Origin: Candidatus Eremiobacterota bacterium
Lineage (GTDB): Bacteria; Vulcanimicrobiota; Vulcanimicrobiia; Vulcanimicrobiales; Vulcanimicrobiaceae
Assembly: GCA_019235885.1 (NCBI GenBank)
Contig: JAFAKB010000085.1
Span: 1 to 49,680, forward strand
Length of the DNA: 49,680 nucleotides
Direction: 5' to 3'
Shown: positions 1-9,220 of the stretch, piece by piece
Position numbering within the stretch: the first letter of the stretch is position 1
Layout of the letters: each line of letters opens with the position of its first letter
Program-made: the position numbers and the translations under genes
The notes under the pieces: generated by a model
Databases searched by the model: none
What the model saw: only the letters and a program-made list of their open reading frames with translations
What the model was told of the DNA's origin: nothing

Positions 1-131
1 GCGACGATTCGCAGCAGGGGCGATTTCCCCGCCCCGCTCGGCCCGGCCAGCACGGTGACGCCCCGCCCGAACGCCAGCTCGACCTCGAGCGCGAACTCGC
101 GCAGCTGCTTGCGGGCGGCGAGCTCGATCAC
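1..131 (-). CDS. modC: Molybdate ABC transporter ATP-binding protein, N-terminal part (runs off the window)
   Basis: This is the first ~43 codons of the ATPase that powers molybdate import. The GTG start at 131 overlaps the modB stop as GTGA, which marks translational coupling. A Walker A motif, GPSGAGKS, is visible around residues 29-36, preceded by a short strand typical of the ModC start. The Q-loop, signature motif and Walker B lie outside the window. As third gene of modA-modB-modC, its identity rests largely on its neighbours; sulfate or other ABC ATPases share the same Walker A. Confidence 0.85.
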   Translation of the reverse strand, partial: MIELAARKQLREFALEVELAFGRGVTVLAGPSGAGKSPLLRIV

Positions 132-901
132 GGGGCCCGCCGCTCCAAGGCACGGACGGCGGCGACCACCGCGAGCGCGACGGTCACCAGCACCACTGCG
201 AGCGTCGCGGCGAGGTCGACGTCGCCGCTCTCCAGGCCCAGGTAGACCGCGAGCGGGAGCGTCTGCGTCACGCCGGGCAGGTTGCCGGCGAACATGATCG
301 TCGCGCCGAACTCGCCGAGCGCGCGCGCCCAGGCCAGCACCGCGCCGCCGGCGAGCGCGGGGAGCGCCAGCGGCACCGTGACGCGCGCAAAGGTCCGCAG
401 CGGGCCCATCCCCAGCGTCGCCGAGGCTTCCTCGTAGACGCGCTCGACCGCGGCGAACCCGGCGCGCGCCGCGCGGACGTAGAACGGCGCGCCGACGAAG
501 AGCTGCGCCAGCACGACCGCCGCGGTGGTGAACGCGAGGCGCACGTGCAGCGCGTCGAGCGCCGGCGCGGCGAGCCCCGCGCGGCCGAAGACGAACAGCA
601 GCGCCAGCCCGGCGACCGCCGGCGGGACGACGATCGGCAGATCGACGATCGCGTCGAGCACGCCCCGTCCTGCAAAGCGCCCGCGCGCGAGGACGTACGC
701 GAGCGGCGTGCCGAGCAGCAGCGTGAGCGTGAGCGAGCAGCACGTCGTGACGAGCGAGATGCGCAGGGCCGCCAGCGCGCTGGGCGATGCGATCATCGTT
801 GCGAAGCGAGCCGGCGCGAGATGCAGGTACAGCGCCGCCAGCGGGACGGCGATGAACAAGACGAAGAGCGCCGCGGCGATCGCGACCGCGGCGCGAATCA
901 T
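128..901 (-). CDS. modB: Molybdate ABC transporter permease
   Basis: The 257-aa inner-membrane channel subunit passes molybdate from ModA into the cytoplasm. About six hydrophobic segments are visible, starting at residues 2-25. The EAA loop that contacts the ATPase appears as EEASATLGMGPLRTFARVTVPLALP, followed by the ARALGEFGATIMFAGN stretch that is characteristic of ModB. The ATG at 901 overlaps the modA stop by 4 bases and the gene ends in a 4-base overlap with modC, so the three are one operon. Length matches the family. Confidence 0.95.
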   Translation of the reverse strand: MIRAAVAIAAALFVLFIAVPLAALYLHLAPARFATMIASPSALAALRISLVTTCCSLTLTLLLGTPLAYVLARGRFAGRGVLDAIVDLPIVVPPAVAGLALLFVFGRAGLAAPALDALHVRLAFTTAAVVLAQLFVGAPFYVRAARAGFAAVERVYEEASATLGMGPLRTFARVTVPLALPALAGGAVLAWARALGEFGATIMFAGNLPGVTQTLPLAVYLGLESGDVDLAATLAVVLVTVALAVVAAVRALERRAP

Positions 902-1674
902 TCCTCGAAGCCGCGTGCCTTCAGAAACGCGAGTCCGGCCGGCGAGGTCATGAAGTCGGCGAACGCGCGCGCGCCGGCGGCGTTCGGAGCGCTCTTCACC
1001 ACCGCGATCGGATAGAGCGCCTCCGGCGCGACGCCGGGCGGGAACCGCAGCATGCGCACTTTCGGCGCAAGCGCCGGCGTGACGTCGGTGACGTAGATGA
1101 CGCCTGCGTCGGCCTCGCCGAGGCCGATCTTCGTCGCGACCGCTTTGACGTCGGTCTCCTCGCTGACGACGTTGGCATTGACGCGGCTCGCGAAATCGGC
1201 GCCGTAACCAGGATCCTTCGCAAGGTTCGCCAGCGCGGTGCGCGCGTACGCGCCGACCGGAACCGTGCTCGCGGCGAGCACGACCTTCACGCCCGGTTTC
1301 GCCAGGTCGGCGAGCGCGGCGACGCGGTCGTCGTTCTTCGGCGCGACGACGACCAGCCGGTTGCGGGCCAGCGTGCGCGGCGCTACGACGAGGTCGGCGA
1401 CGCGCGTCATCTGCGCCGCATTGGCGGAGACGAACACGTCGGCCGGCGCGCCTTGCTGGAGCTGCGTCGCCAGCGTGTCGGAGCCGCCGTAGCTGAAGCG
1501 CACCGGATAGCCGGTGCGCTTGGTGAACGCGGGCGCCGCGGCGTCGAACGCCTCGCGCAGCGACGCCGCCGCGAAGACGGTGACGACGGGCTTGTCGTCC
1601 GCCGCCGCCGCGAGCGGAGCAAGTGCGAGCGCGGCGGCGAGCGCGAAGCTGACGAACCGAAGCATGACTCGCAC
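898..1674 (-). CDS. modA: Molybdate-binding periplasmic protein
   Basis: The 258-aa solute-binding protein captures molybdate (or tungstate) outside the membrane. A Sec-type signal peptide occupies roughly residues 1-25, with cleavage near AAA-DDK. The mature part starts with VTVFAAASLREAF, then has SYGGSDTLATQLQQGAPADVFVSA and a later ADAGVIYVTD strand, all typical of ModA. It is the first gene of the mod operon. A 109-base gap separates it from the divergent WYL regulator; that gap contains a palindrome that could control both. Confidence 0.95.
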   Translation of the reverse strand: MRVMLRFVSFALAAALALAPLAAAADDKPVVTVFAAASLREAFDAAAPAFTKRTGYPVRFSYGGSDTLATQLQQGAPADVFVSANAAQMTRVADLVVAPRTLARNRLVVVAPKNDDRVAALADLAKPGVKVVLAASTVPVGAYARTALANLAKDPGYGADFASRVNANVVSEETDVKAVATKIGLGEADAGVIYVTDVTPALAPKVRMLRFPPGVAPEALYPIAVVKSAPNAAGARAFADFMTSPAGLAFLKARGFEE

Positions 1675-1746
1675 CGCTACGGCGCGCGCGGTGCGCGACC
1701 TTTTCGGCGCCGAAATGGTGAAGGCTGCAGGCTGGGCCGAAAGTCG

Positions 1747-1762
1747 ACATGAGTTGTCATGT
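1747..1762. promoter_or_regulatory. Inverted repeat, candidate operator between modA and the WYL gene
   Basis: ACATGA-GTTG-TCATGT is a perfect 6-bp inverted repeat with a 4-base spacer. It sits 22 bases before the WYL regulator start and 73 bases before modA on the other strand, just upstream of the likely -10 of the regulator. Autoregulation by the WYL protein is an inference; a second factor acting on modA is possible. Confidence 0.5.
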
Positions 1763-1771
1763 TTCGGAGCG

Positions 1772-1777
1772 TAGAGT
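1772..1777 (+). promoter_or_regulatory. Possible -10 element giving a leaderless WYL transcript
   Basis: TAGAGT ends 6 bases before the ATG at 1784 and no Shine-Dalgarno sequence precedes that start. Transcription beginning about 7 bases after the hexamer would start at the ATG itself. No good -35 is seen at 16-18 bases, so the call is tentative. Confidence 0.3.
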
Positions 1778-1783
1778 CTCGGT

Positions 1784-2740
1784 ATGAAGGCGAGCCGACT
1801 GCTTTCGATGCTGTTGCTGCTGCAGTCCGCCGAGCGCCGGACGGCCGGCGAGTTGGCCGAGGCGCTCGAAGTTTCGGAACGGACCGTCCACCGCGACGTC
1901 GAGGCGCTGAGCGCGGCGGGCGTGCCCGTGTACGCCGAGCGCGGCGTGTACGGCGGGATCGCGCTGGCGGCCGGTTACCGCCGGGCGCTCACCCAGTTCG
2001 GCGAGGACGAGATTCGCGCGCTGTTCATCTCGGGTTCGAACCCGCTGGTCGACCTCGGGCTCGGCGTCGAGCGCGAGCGCGCGCTCGAGAAATTGTCCGG
2101 CGCGCTGAGCGACGTGCAGCGCAAGGCGGCGGCGAAGTCGCGCGGCCGCATTCATTTGGATCAGCGGCGCTGGAACCAAGCAGCGCAGCCGCAGGAGCAT
2201 TTGGCGGTGCTGCGGCGCGCGGTGTGGGACGACCGGCGCGTGGTGTTGCGCTACCGCGACCGCGAGCGCAAGGCGACGGAACGCATCGTCGACCCGCTGG
2301 GGCTCGTTGCGAAGGCGGGGATCTGGTATCTGGTCGCGCGCATCGACGGCGGCGAGTACCGCACCTTTCGCGCCGAGCGGATCGCCGGCGTGGAGCCGAC
2401 CGACGAACCGTTCGCGCGGCCGGACGGCTTCGACCTCGACGCGTTCTGGCGCACGTGGACGACCACCGTCGAAGAGAAATCGCCGCGTTTCGCGGTCGTG
2501 CTCGCGGTGCGCCGCGACGCGCTCGACACGGTCACCGGGTATTGGGAAACGCACGTGCTCGGCGACGCGGACGACGGCGCGACGGTCACGGTGCGCGTGA
2601 TCTTTCCCGGCCAGGACGCGGCTTTGCACACCCTGATCGCGTGGGGCGGCGACGTGCGCATCGTCGAACCGCCCGAGCTTCGCGCGGAGATCGTGGCGCG
2701 CGCCCGCGCGGTTCTGGCGCATCACCGCGCGAAGGCCTAG
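1784..2740 (+). CDS. HTH/WYL-domain transcriptional regulator
   Basis: The 318-aa protein is a YafY/DeoR-type regulator. Residues 1-60 form a winged helix (LLLLQSAERRTAGELAEAL, then VSERTVHRDVEALSAAGVPV), followed by the GGIAL wing. Residues 140-220 carry the WYL domain; its core is IWYLVARIDGGEYRTFRAERI, a ligand-sensing fold. A WCX-like C-terminal part follows (from about 240). The gene is divergent from modA, with a palindrome in between, so it may regulate itself or molybdate uptake. Such proteins act as repressors or activators; the ligand cannot be read from sequence. Confidence 0.9.
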   Translation: MKASRLLSMLLLLQSAERRTAGELAEALEVSERTVHRDVEALSAAGVPVYAERGVYGGIALAAGYRRALTQFGEDEIRALFISGSNPLVDLGLGVERERALEKLSGALSDVQRKAAAKSRGRIHLDQRRWNQAAQPQEHLAVLRRAVWDDRRVVLRYRDRERKATERIVDPLGLVAKAGIWYLVARIDGGEYRTFRAERIAGVEPTDEPFARPDGFDLDAFWRTWTTTVEEKSPRFAVVLAVRRDALDTVTGYWETHVLGDADDGATVTVRVIFPGQDAALHTLIAWGGDVRIVEPPELRAEIVARARAVLAHHRAKA

Positions 2741-2742
2741 GA

Positions 2743-2768
2743 GTTTGTCGGGCTTTCGCCCGACAAAC
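2743..2768 (+). terminator. Strong hairpin after the WYL gene
   Basis: GTTTGTCGGGC pairs perfectly with GCCCGACAAAC over 11 bp around a TTTC loop, starting two bases after the stop codon. There is no U-tract, so it is either a factor-assisted terminator or an mRNA-stabilising stem. Confidence 0.6.
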
Positions 2769-2801
2769 GACGACGGGCGGATCGGGCGAGCCCGAACGCA
2801 A

Positions 2802-2822
2802 GGGTTCACCAACGGTGAACCC
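2802..2822. promoter_or_regulatory. Perfect inverted repeat upstream of the 2861 gene
   Basis: GGGTTCACC-AAC-GGTGAACCC is a 9-bp perfect inverted repeat 38 bases before the next start codon. The position fits an operator or a leader hairpin. The regulator is unknown. Confidence 0.4.
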
Positions 2823-2860
2823 ACTAGGGCCGGCCGCGCGGCGCGGGGTACGATACCGGC

Positions 2861-4610
<1,750 letters not shown>

Positions 4611-4693
4611 CGCACATGGCGGCAACGAAGGAGATCCGCAAGCCGTCCTCGATCTCTGCACGACGATCCACGGGTTGGAAGAGGCCGCCGCCG

Positions 4694-5467
4694 ATGTCGA
4701 AGACCGTTTACGAGCTGAAGTACCGGCTGCTGGAAAAGGGCGTGGAGCCGCGCCCGATCCGATTGGCGGTTCCGGGTTGGGGCGGCGAAGACGTGAAACG
4801 CGCGAACGGTGCGGTGCCTCAGCCATGGCACTGTGTGCCGTTTCTTGCCGGCGCTTCCTACGGCCTCGAGCTGGTCTATGACCTGGACGCCGAGTGCCGC
4901 GTCGGGTGGGACGGCGGGCAACTGCGGTTTCTGGGCGATTTCAGCAAACCCGAAAGCTCGCGTATGGCGTGGCCTCCGTTCCGCTCGATCAGCCCGAACC
5001 ACTACTCGCTCGGGACGATGGTCGACCTCCAAGTGCCGGAGGGGTATTCGCTGCGCGTCGAGCCGCACCCGAGCTTCTTCAACGACACAACGGCATCGGT
5101 TCCGGCCGCCGTCATAGGAAACTTGGAGACGTCGTGGTGGCCGATGTTTTTTTTCGTGACCTTCAAGAACCCCGGGCGCAACGAAGAGCACCGCTTTCGC
5201 AAAGGAATGCCGTACGCCCAACTGATCGTCGTGCCGACCGACGTCCGCTATCGTGTCACGCGAATGTCCGCGCAGGACGAGCGCGCGCGCGAGGCCGCCG
5301 CAAATGCGATGCTGACGAAACGCCGCGCGCTGACGCGCCGTCGCTGGCTCTCCGACCAGAACGTCCCCTTCGACGACCTCTACCGCCGCTTGGCGAACGC
5401 TGTGCGGGTGAAACGTGGCTTCGCCGCGCAGCCTGACTCGAGCAGGCGCGCGGACGAACGGACCTAG
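4694..5467 (+). CDS. Protein resembling DUF6065
   Basis: This 257-aa soluble protein has no recognised catalytic motif. A central beta-rich region (about residues 40-180) contains QPWHCVPFLAGASYGLELVYD, a stretch around SPNHYSLGTMVDLQVPEGYSL and a FRKGMPYAQLIVVPTDV strand. This layout recalls the DUF6065 family, a resemblance judged by eye. The C-terminus is a basic helical tail. ATG 4694 is preceded by GGAAGAGG; an in-frame ATG at 4616 would add 26 residues and place the start 6 bases after the GH1 stop. Its stop overlaps the stop of the convergent peptidase gene by 4 bases. Confidence 0.55.
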   Translation: MSKTVYELKYRLLEKGVEPRPIRLAVPGWGGEDVKRANGAVPQPWHCVPFLAGASYGLELVYDLDAECRVGWDGGQLRFLGDFSKPESSRMAWPPFRSISPNHYSLGTMVDLQVPEGYSLRVEPHPSFFNDTTASVPAAVIGNLETSWWPMFFFVTFKNPGRNEEHRFRKGMPYAQLIVVPTDVRYRVTRMSAQDERAREAAANAMLTKRRALTRRRWLSDQNVPFDDLYRRLANAVRVKRGFAAQPDSSRRADERT

Positions 5468-6687
5468 TCCACCCATCTGCGCGCAAAGGTGGTCAACGAT
5501 CGTCCGCTCACGGTCGCCGCAAGCGCCAGGAAGCCGGCGCTGGTCAGCGCGCCACGACCGGCCGCGCGATCGAGCCGGTAGAGGAGGTCGCGAAACGCGT
5601 CCTCCCCGAGCGTCTTGCGCAGCGCGGCGACCGCGAAACCGCCCTTTGCACGCAAGATAAATGCCGCGACCTTCCCCGGCGAGCCGGAGAGGGCGGCCAG
5701 CCCGTCGCGCGGCAGGCGACCGTCGTTCAGCGTTCGGAGCGCGTCCAAGGTTGCGCGGCGATAGTCCGGATACGTGCCGGCATCGCAGGCGAGGTGCAGC
5801 CCGTACTCGGCGAGCGACTCCGCGACCCAATGCGCGTCATCCGCGAATACTGCTCGCGTTCCCCACCACAGATGACCTGCTTCGTGCACAACGACCGCGG
5901 CCGGCGGCCCGCGCAAAACGCCGGATGCGAGCCGGATCAATCCCGGCCGCGTGTAGCAGAAGGTCGACCGCGGGCGGTTCACGATCGCAATCCGAACCGT
6001 GGGCTGGGACAACTCCGGAAGAAACCGCGACCACAATGCGACGCCGCGCTGCACGAGCGAGGCTCCGAGCCGAAGCTCCGCTGCGCCGCACGCGCCGAAC
6101 GTCTCCGGCAGGGAGTCGTGCCGCAGGTGGGCCGCGCCGCGTATCGCGATCGCCGTCACGCCCGAGAGCGTCGTGGACGTCACGGCGGTCATTCCCGTAG
6201 GAAACGTCAGATCGCAGTTCCAGCGCAGCGGCTCCGGCGGAACTGGGACCGGGAGCCAAGTTGCGAGACCGTCAAGCTCGATCTCGGCGTCTCCGAAACG
6301 GACGCCCGGCGGCGACGGCATGCCACGGATCGAGAACTCGACGGTAGCCGCATCCGGATCGGCCGGCGTCAACGCGAGCTCCACGCGCGTCTCGCTGGGA
6401 TCCTCGCCACGCTCGCGCGCTTGGCGCGCGGGGACGCCATTCACGGCGACGATCTCGTATCCCGCGTTGACTTTGAATCGCGGCGGCAGGCGATGCCCCG
6501 GCGGCGCGGTCCAAGTCACGTCGAGCGCGAGCCCGTCGGGCGCGATGTGGCCGCGCGCGTCCGCGAGGAGCGCCGGCTCCGGTTCAGGGAGAATGCTCGA
6601 CGTCCGATCCAATTTTTTCGACACGGCTAGGCGGCCGGCCGGTTTTCTGCTCGGCGGAAAGGCTCTCGTTTCTCCGGCCGGCATCAC
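5464..6687 (-). CDS. M1-like zinc metallopeptidase, divergent from the RiPP-type operon
   Basis: The 407-aa protein carries a gluzincin site, HEAGHLWWG at residues 268-276 with the third zinc ligand in the following AESLAEYG helix (E290), matching the M1 pattern HExxH...E. The N-terminal half is beta-rich and lacks a signal peptide or membrane segment. It is homologous along its length to the C-terminal ~390 residues of the 695-aa protein at 9221, which has lost the catalytic glutamate. It is transcribed away from the candidate precursor across 172 bases. A role as leader peptidase of the system is my inference. The start is uncertain: GTG-ATG at 6687/6684, or a later GTG at VSKKL. Confidence 0.75.
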   Translation of the reverse strand: MMPAGETRAFPPSRKPAGRLAVSKKLDRTSSILPEPEPALLADARGHIAPDGLALDVTWTAPPGHRLPPRFKVNAGYEIVAVNGVPARQARERGEDPSETRVELALTPADPDAATVEFSIRGMPSPPGVRFGDAEIELDGLATWLPVPVPPEPLRWNCDLTFPTGMTAVTSTTLSGVTAIAIRGAAHLRHDSLPETFGACGAAELRLGASLVQRGVALWSRFLPELSQPTVRIAIVNRPRSTFCYTRPGLIRLASGVLRGPPAAVVVHEAGHLWWGTRAVFADDAHWVAESLAEYGLHLACDAGTYPDYRRATLDALRTLNDGRLPRDGLAALSGSPGKVAAFILRAKGGFAVAALRKTLGEDAFRDLLYRLDRAAGRGALTSAGFLALAATVSGRSLTTFARRWVD

Positions 6688-6859
6688 ACCTATCCACAGA
6701 GTGATCGTACCGGGCAGGATTCGAGATTTTCTGTTTGTAGTTCATCGCTGCCGCACGTAACGCTTCCCGGGAGAAGGTCGGTACTCGGCACTAGGGGTCT
6801 TCCGAGAGCAAGCCGCCGTGGCAAGTGTAGACACTGGGCTCTGAAATTCGGAGGTACAT

Positions 6860-7144
6860 GTGGGCGATAACCTCGATTTACTCAAGGAACTGACCGAAGG
6901 CGAAGACGAGTTCGACGCCGACCTGATGGCTTGCGGCTGCAGATACGCGGCGGCCCCGGGAATGACCCAAGAGCCCGTCGAGCTGCGCGAAGTGCTCGAC
7001 CTGTACGGGCTCAAGGATCAGAAGCTCTACGCGTTCGTCGAAACCCTGATCGCGGAGTGCCAGATCGAGGCTGCGAAAGTCGTGGAGGTCGCCGACAAGG
7101 CCGCGAGGGCCACGGGCGCCGCGAACGTCGGCGCTACCGCGTAA
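6860..7144 (+). CDS. Candidate RiPP precursor peptide, 94 aa
   Basis: This is the first gene of the maturation operon. The GTG at 6860 is preceded by GGAGG at 6850-6854 with ideal spacing; an overlapping ATG at 6858 would stop after 11 codons, so GTG is the true start. The first 22 residues are acidic and leader-like (DLLKELTEGEDEFDADL). Then comes MACGCRYAAAPGMT with two cysteines and an arginine, then a helical part with AECQIE, and an alanine/glycine-rich tail. It matches no family I know. Position, size and leader character support a precursor, but it could also be a small chaperone; which segment is the core is unknown. Confidence 0.55.
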   Translation: MGDNLDLLKELTEGEDEFDADLMACGCRYAAAPGMTQEPVELREVLDLYGLKDQKLYAFVETLIAECQIEAAKVVEVADKAARATGAANVGATA

Positions 7145-7161
7145 CCGCTCAACGGTCTTCA

Positions 7162-7187
7162 GCGCACCTCGCGCTCGCGAGTTGCGC
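7162..7187 (+). promoter_or_regulatory. Stem-loop between the candidate precursor and maturation genes
   Basis: GCGCA-c-CTCGCG-CT-CGCGAG-t-TGCGC forms an 11-bp stem with one internal mismatch, 17 bases after the precursor stop. There is no U-tract. Such hairpins commonly let a precursor be made in excess over its enzymes by partial termination or by protecting the 5' message. Confidence 0.5.
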
Positions 7188-7232
7188 TTGACGCTAACGT
7201 CGCCGTGGTCTACGGCTGTTTAAGGCTGTCTC

Positions 7233-7505
7233 ATGTCCGAAACGACGACCGGGGCCGAGCGCGATTTCGTCTGGCGGTTCAAGCTCGACGAAAAACCGCT
7301 CGTGCCCCTTAACGACGATCCGCTGTTGGAGCTCATGCGCGTCCAGTGGGAGCAGTTGCTCAGCCTTTGCGTGCCGATGCACGGCGAGCAGCGCGTGAAG
7401 GTGGACGGTTTCGCGCTGCTGCGGGATCTCGACACCGTTCATCCGATCTTTGCGGACGACGCCCGCCTGGGGACGGCACGTGACGACGATCGATCTGATC
7501 GATAG
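7233..7505 (+). CDS. Stand-alone copy of the radical SAM N-terminal domain, 90 aa
   Basis: This small soluble protein matches no named family. However, its middle (LLELMRVQWEQLLSLC, then GEQRVKVDGFALLRD) aligns with the first ~60 residues of the two radical SAM-PDZ enzymes in the same operon (PRIEAIRRELQALLRCV, then GEPVEIDGFRLRD in the one at 7480). It therefore looks like a free version of that domain, possibly a peptide-binding or docking module playing the part an RRE domain plays elsewhere. The ATG at 7233 has a weak AAGG upstream. Its last 26 bases overlap the start of the next gene. Confidence 0.6.
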   Translation: MSETTTGAERDFVWRFKLDEKPLVPLNDDPLLELMRVQWEQLLSLCVPMHGEQRVKVDGFALLRDLDTVHPIFADDARLGTARDDDRSDR

Positions 7506-9210
7506 CGCGCCGCCGGCCGAGCCGCAGCGCCCGCTGAGCGCAGGGCGCGAACGCGCCTTACGCGTTCGCAGCCTCAAGGGATACGAGTCGGTCGACGGCA
7601 CGCTGCTCACGGAGCCGCGGATCGAAGCGATTCGCCGCGAGCTGCAGGCGCTGCTGCGGTGCGTTCAGCTCGAGAGCGGCGGCGAACCCGTCGAGATCGA
7701 CGGGTTCCGGCTGCGCGACGCCGCGAACTGGGCCGACTACCCGACTTCGTTATCCGACATCTTCTGGCACTTGTCGTCGGTCTGCAACTTCGGCTGCGAA
7801 TTCTGCTACGAAAAGGGCAATCCGGCGGGTTTTCCGATCCAGAACCTGACGCGCATGGCGACGCTCGACGAGATCAAGACGCGTTTGGCGCATTACGATC
7901 CGGACAAGCACACCGGCGTCTTCACGCTTCGCACGTCGATCAACGAGCCGTTCGTCAACCCCCGGGCGCTCGAGGCGCTGCGCCTGCTGCGCGAAAAGAG
8001 CTCTCGAGAGCTCATCTCCTTCGTGACGAACGGCTCGCTGCTCGGCGAGGAGATCGTCGCGGCGATGCGCGATCTTCGTCCAATCTTCTTCAACCTCTCG
8101 ATGTACAGCATCGACGAGCAGGTGCGCCGAACGATCCTGAACGATCGGCGGCCCGACCGCGCGGTGCGCGCCGTTACGCTGCTTCGCGAGTACGAGATCC
8201 CGTTCATGTCGAACGTCGTCATGTGGCCGTCGATTCCGTTCGACGATCTCGATCGCACGGTGGCGTTCTTGGAAGAGAACCGCGCGACCGTCGTTCGCGT
8301 GTGCTTGGGCGGGTACTCGCGCTATCTGGAGGGAAATTTCGAGCGCTTCGAGGCCAAGGACTTCTGGCCGAAGGTCGTGGAGTACGTAGACCGGCTGCGC
8401 GATCGCTATCGCGTACCGATCTTGATCGAGCCGAACGCGTTCGTTCAAACCAGCACCGACGCGTTCATCGACGGCGTCGTCGTCGACTCGCCGGCCGACG
8501 AAGCCGGTTTGCAGCGCGGCGACCTCGTGCTCGCCGTCGACGGCAGGCCGGTGCGCTCGCGCACCGAGATGATGAGCCGCGTCCGCCGCAGCCGCGACGC
8601 GCAGCGCTATCGCCAGCCGGGCGTCGCGGCGGCCGCCGAGAACGGCGCCGCGTCGAAAACCGGTACCGTCTCGCTGCTGGTGCGCCGCGGCGAGCGAACC
8701 TTCGAGGTCCAGCTCGACCGTTCGCTCGCGCGATCGATGAGCTCTTACCCGTACCGCGAGATCGCCGCGTTCAACGATTTTGCCTACGGGCTGGTCGTCA
8801 CCGACTCGCTCAGGTTCTCTTCGCTCCTCGAAGCCCGCCGCCTCATGGAGAAGCATCGCGCCAAGCGCGTCCTGCTGCTCAGCTCGATGCTCATGGAACC
8901 GGTCGTCTCGACGATGCTCGCCAAGACCGATGCGTTCGCCGGGTTCGACGTTTCCGTGCGGGTACCGGAGAACCGCTATTTCGGAGGATCGATCAACATC
9001 GGCGACCTTCTCGTCGTGAGCGACTTCGTCGCCGCGGTCGAGTCGTTTCGCGCCGAGGGCGGAGCCGATCCCGATCTCGTGCTCATCCCCGCCTCGCCGT
9101 TCGCGTCCTCGCCGTGGGGACGGGACCTCACGGGCCGGCCGTGGCTCGACATCGAGCGCAACACGGGACTTCCCGTCGCGCTCATCCCTTGCCCGAATCT
9201 GATCTACTAG
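7480..9210 (+). CDS. Radical SAM protein with PDZ and DUF512-like domains (copy 1)
   Basis: The 576-aa enzyme would use an Fe-S cluster and S-adenosylmethionine to start radical chemistry. Residues 35-85 hold the domain shared with the 90-aa protein. The cluster-binding motif CNFGCEFC is at 102-109, within a MoaA/NifB-like barrel to about 310. A PDZ domain follows near 325-415 (VVVDSPADEAGLQRGDLVLAVDG), and the C-terminus resembles DUF512 (RVPENRYFGGSINIGDLLVV). No SPASM cysteines are seen. GTG 7480 is preceded by GGGGA; a TTG 30 bases upstream is the alternative. It is paralogous to the protein at 13744. The target is unknown; the candidate precursor is the obvious guess. Confidence 0.85.
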   Translation: MTTIDLIDSAPPAEPQRPLSAGRERALRVRSLKGYESVDGTLLTEPRIEAIRRELQALLRCVQLESGGEPVEIDGFRLRDAANWADYPTSLSDIFWHLSSVCNFGCEFCYEKGNPAGFPIQNLTRMATLDEIKTRLAHYDPDKHTGVFTLRTSINEPFVNPRALEALRLLREKSSRELISFVTNGSLLGEEIVAAMRDLRPIFFNLSMYSIDEQVRRTILNDRRPDRAVRAVTLLREYEIPFMSNVVMWPSIPFDDLDRTVAFLEENRATVVRVCLGGYSRYLEGNFERFEAKDFWPKVVEYVDRLRDRYRVPILIEPNAFVQTSTDAFIDGVVVDSPADEAGLQRGDLVLAVDGRPVRSRTEMMSRVRRSRDAQRYRQPGVAAAAENGAASKTGTVSLLVRRGERTFEVQLDRSLARSMSSYPYREIAAFNDFAYGLVVTDSLRFSSLLEARRLMEKHRAKRVLLLSSMLMEPVVSTMLAKTDAFAGFDVSVRVPENRYFGGSINIGDLLVVSDFVAAVESFRAEGGADPDLVLIPASPFASSPWGRDLTGRPWLDIERNTGLPVALIPCPNLIY

Positions 9211-9220
9211 CGAGCTTCCG

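Noticed and set aside
55-1774. Plus-strand ORFs across the mod operon, and a 540-aa minus-strand ORF joining modB to upstream sequence
   Set aside because: They are arginine/alanine-rich shadows of GC-rich coding DNA; modB itself begins at 901.
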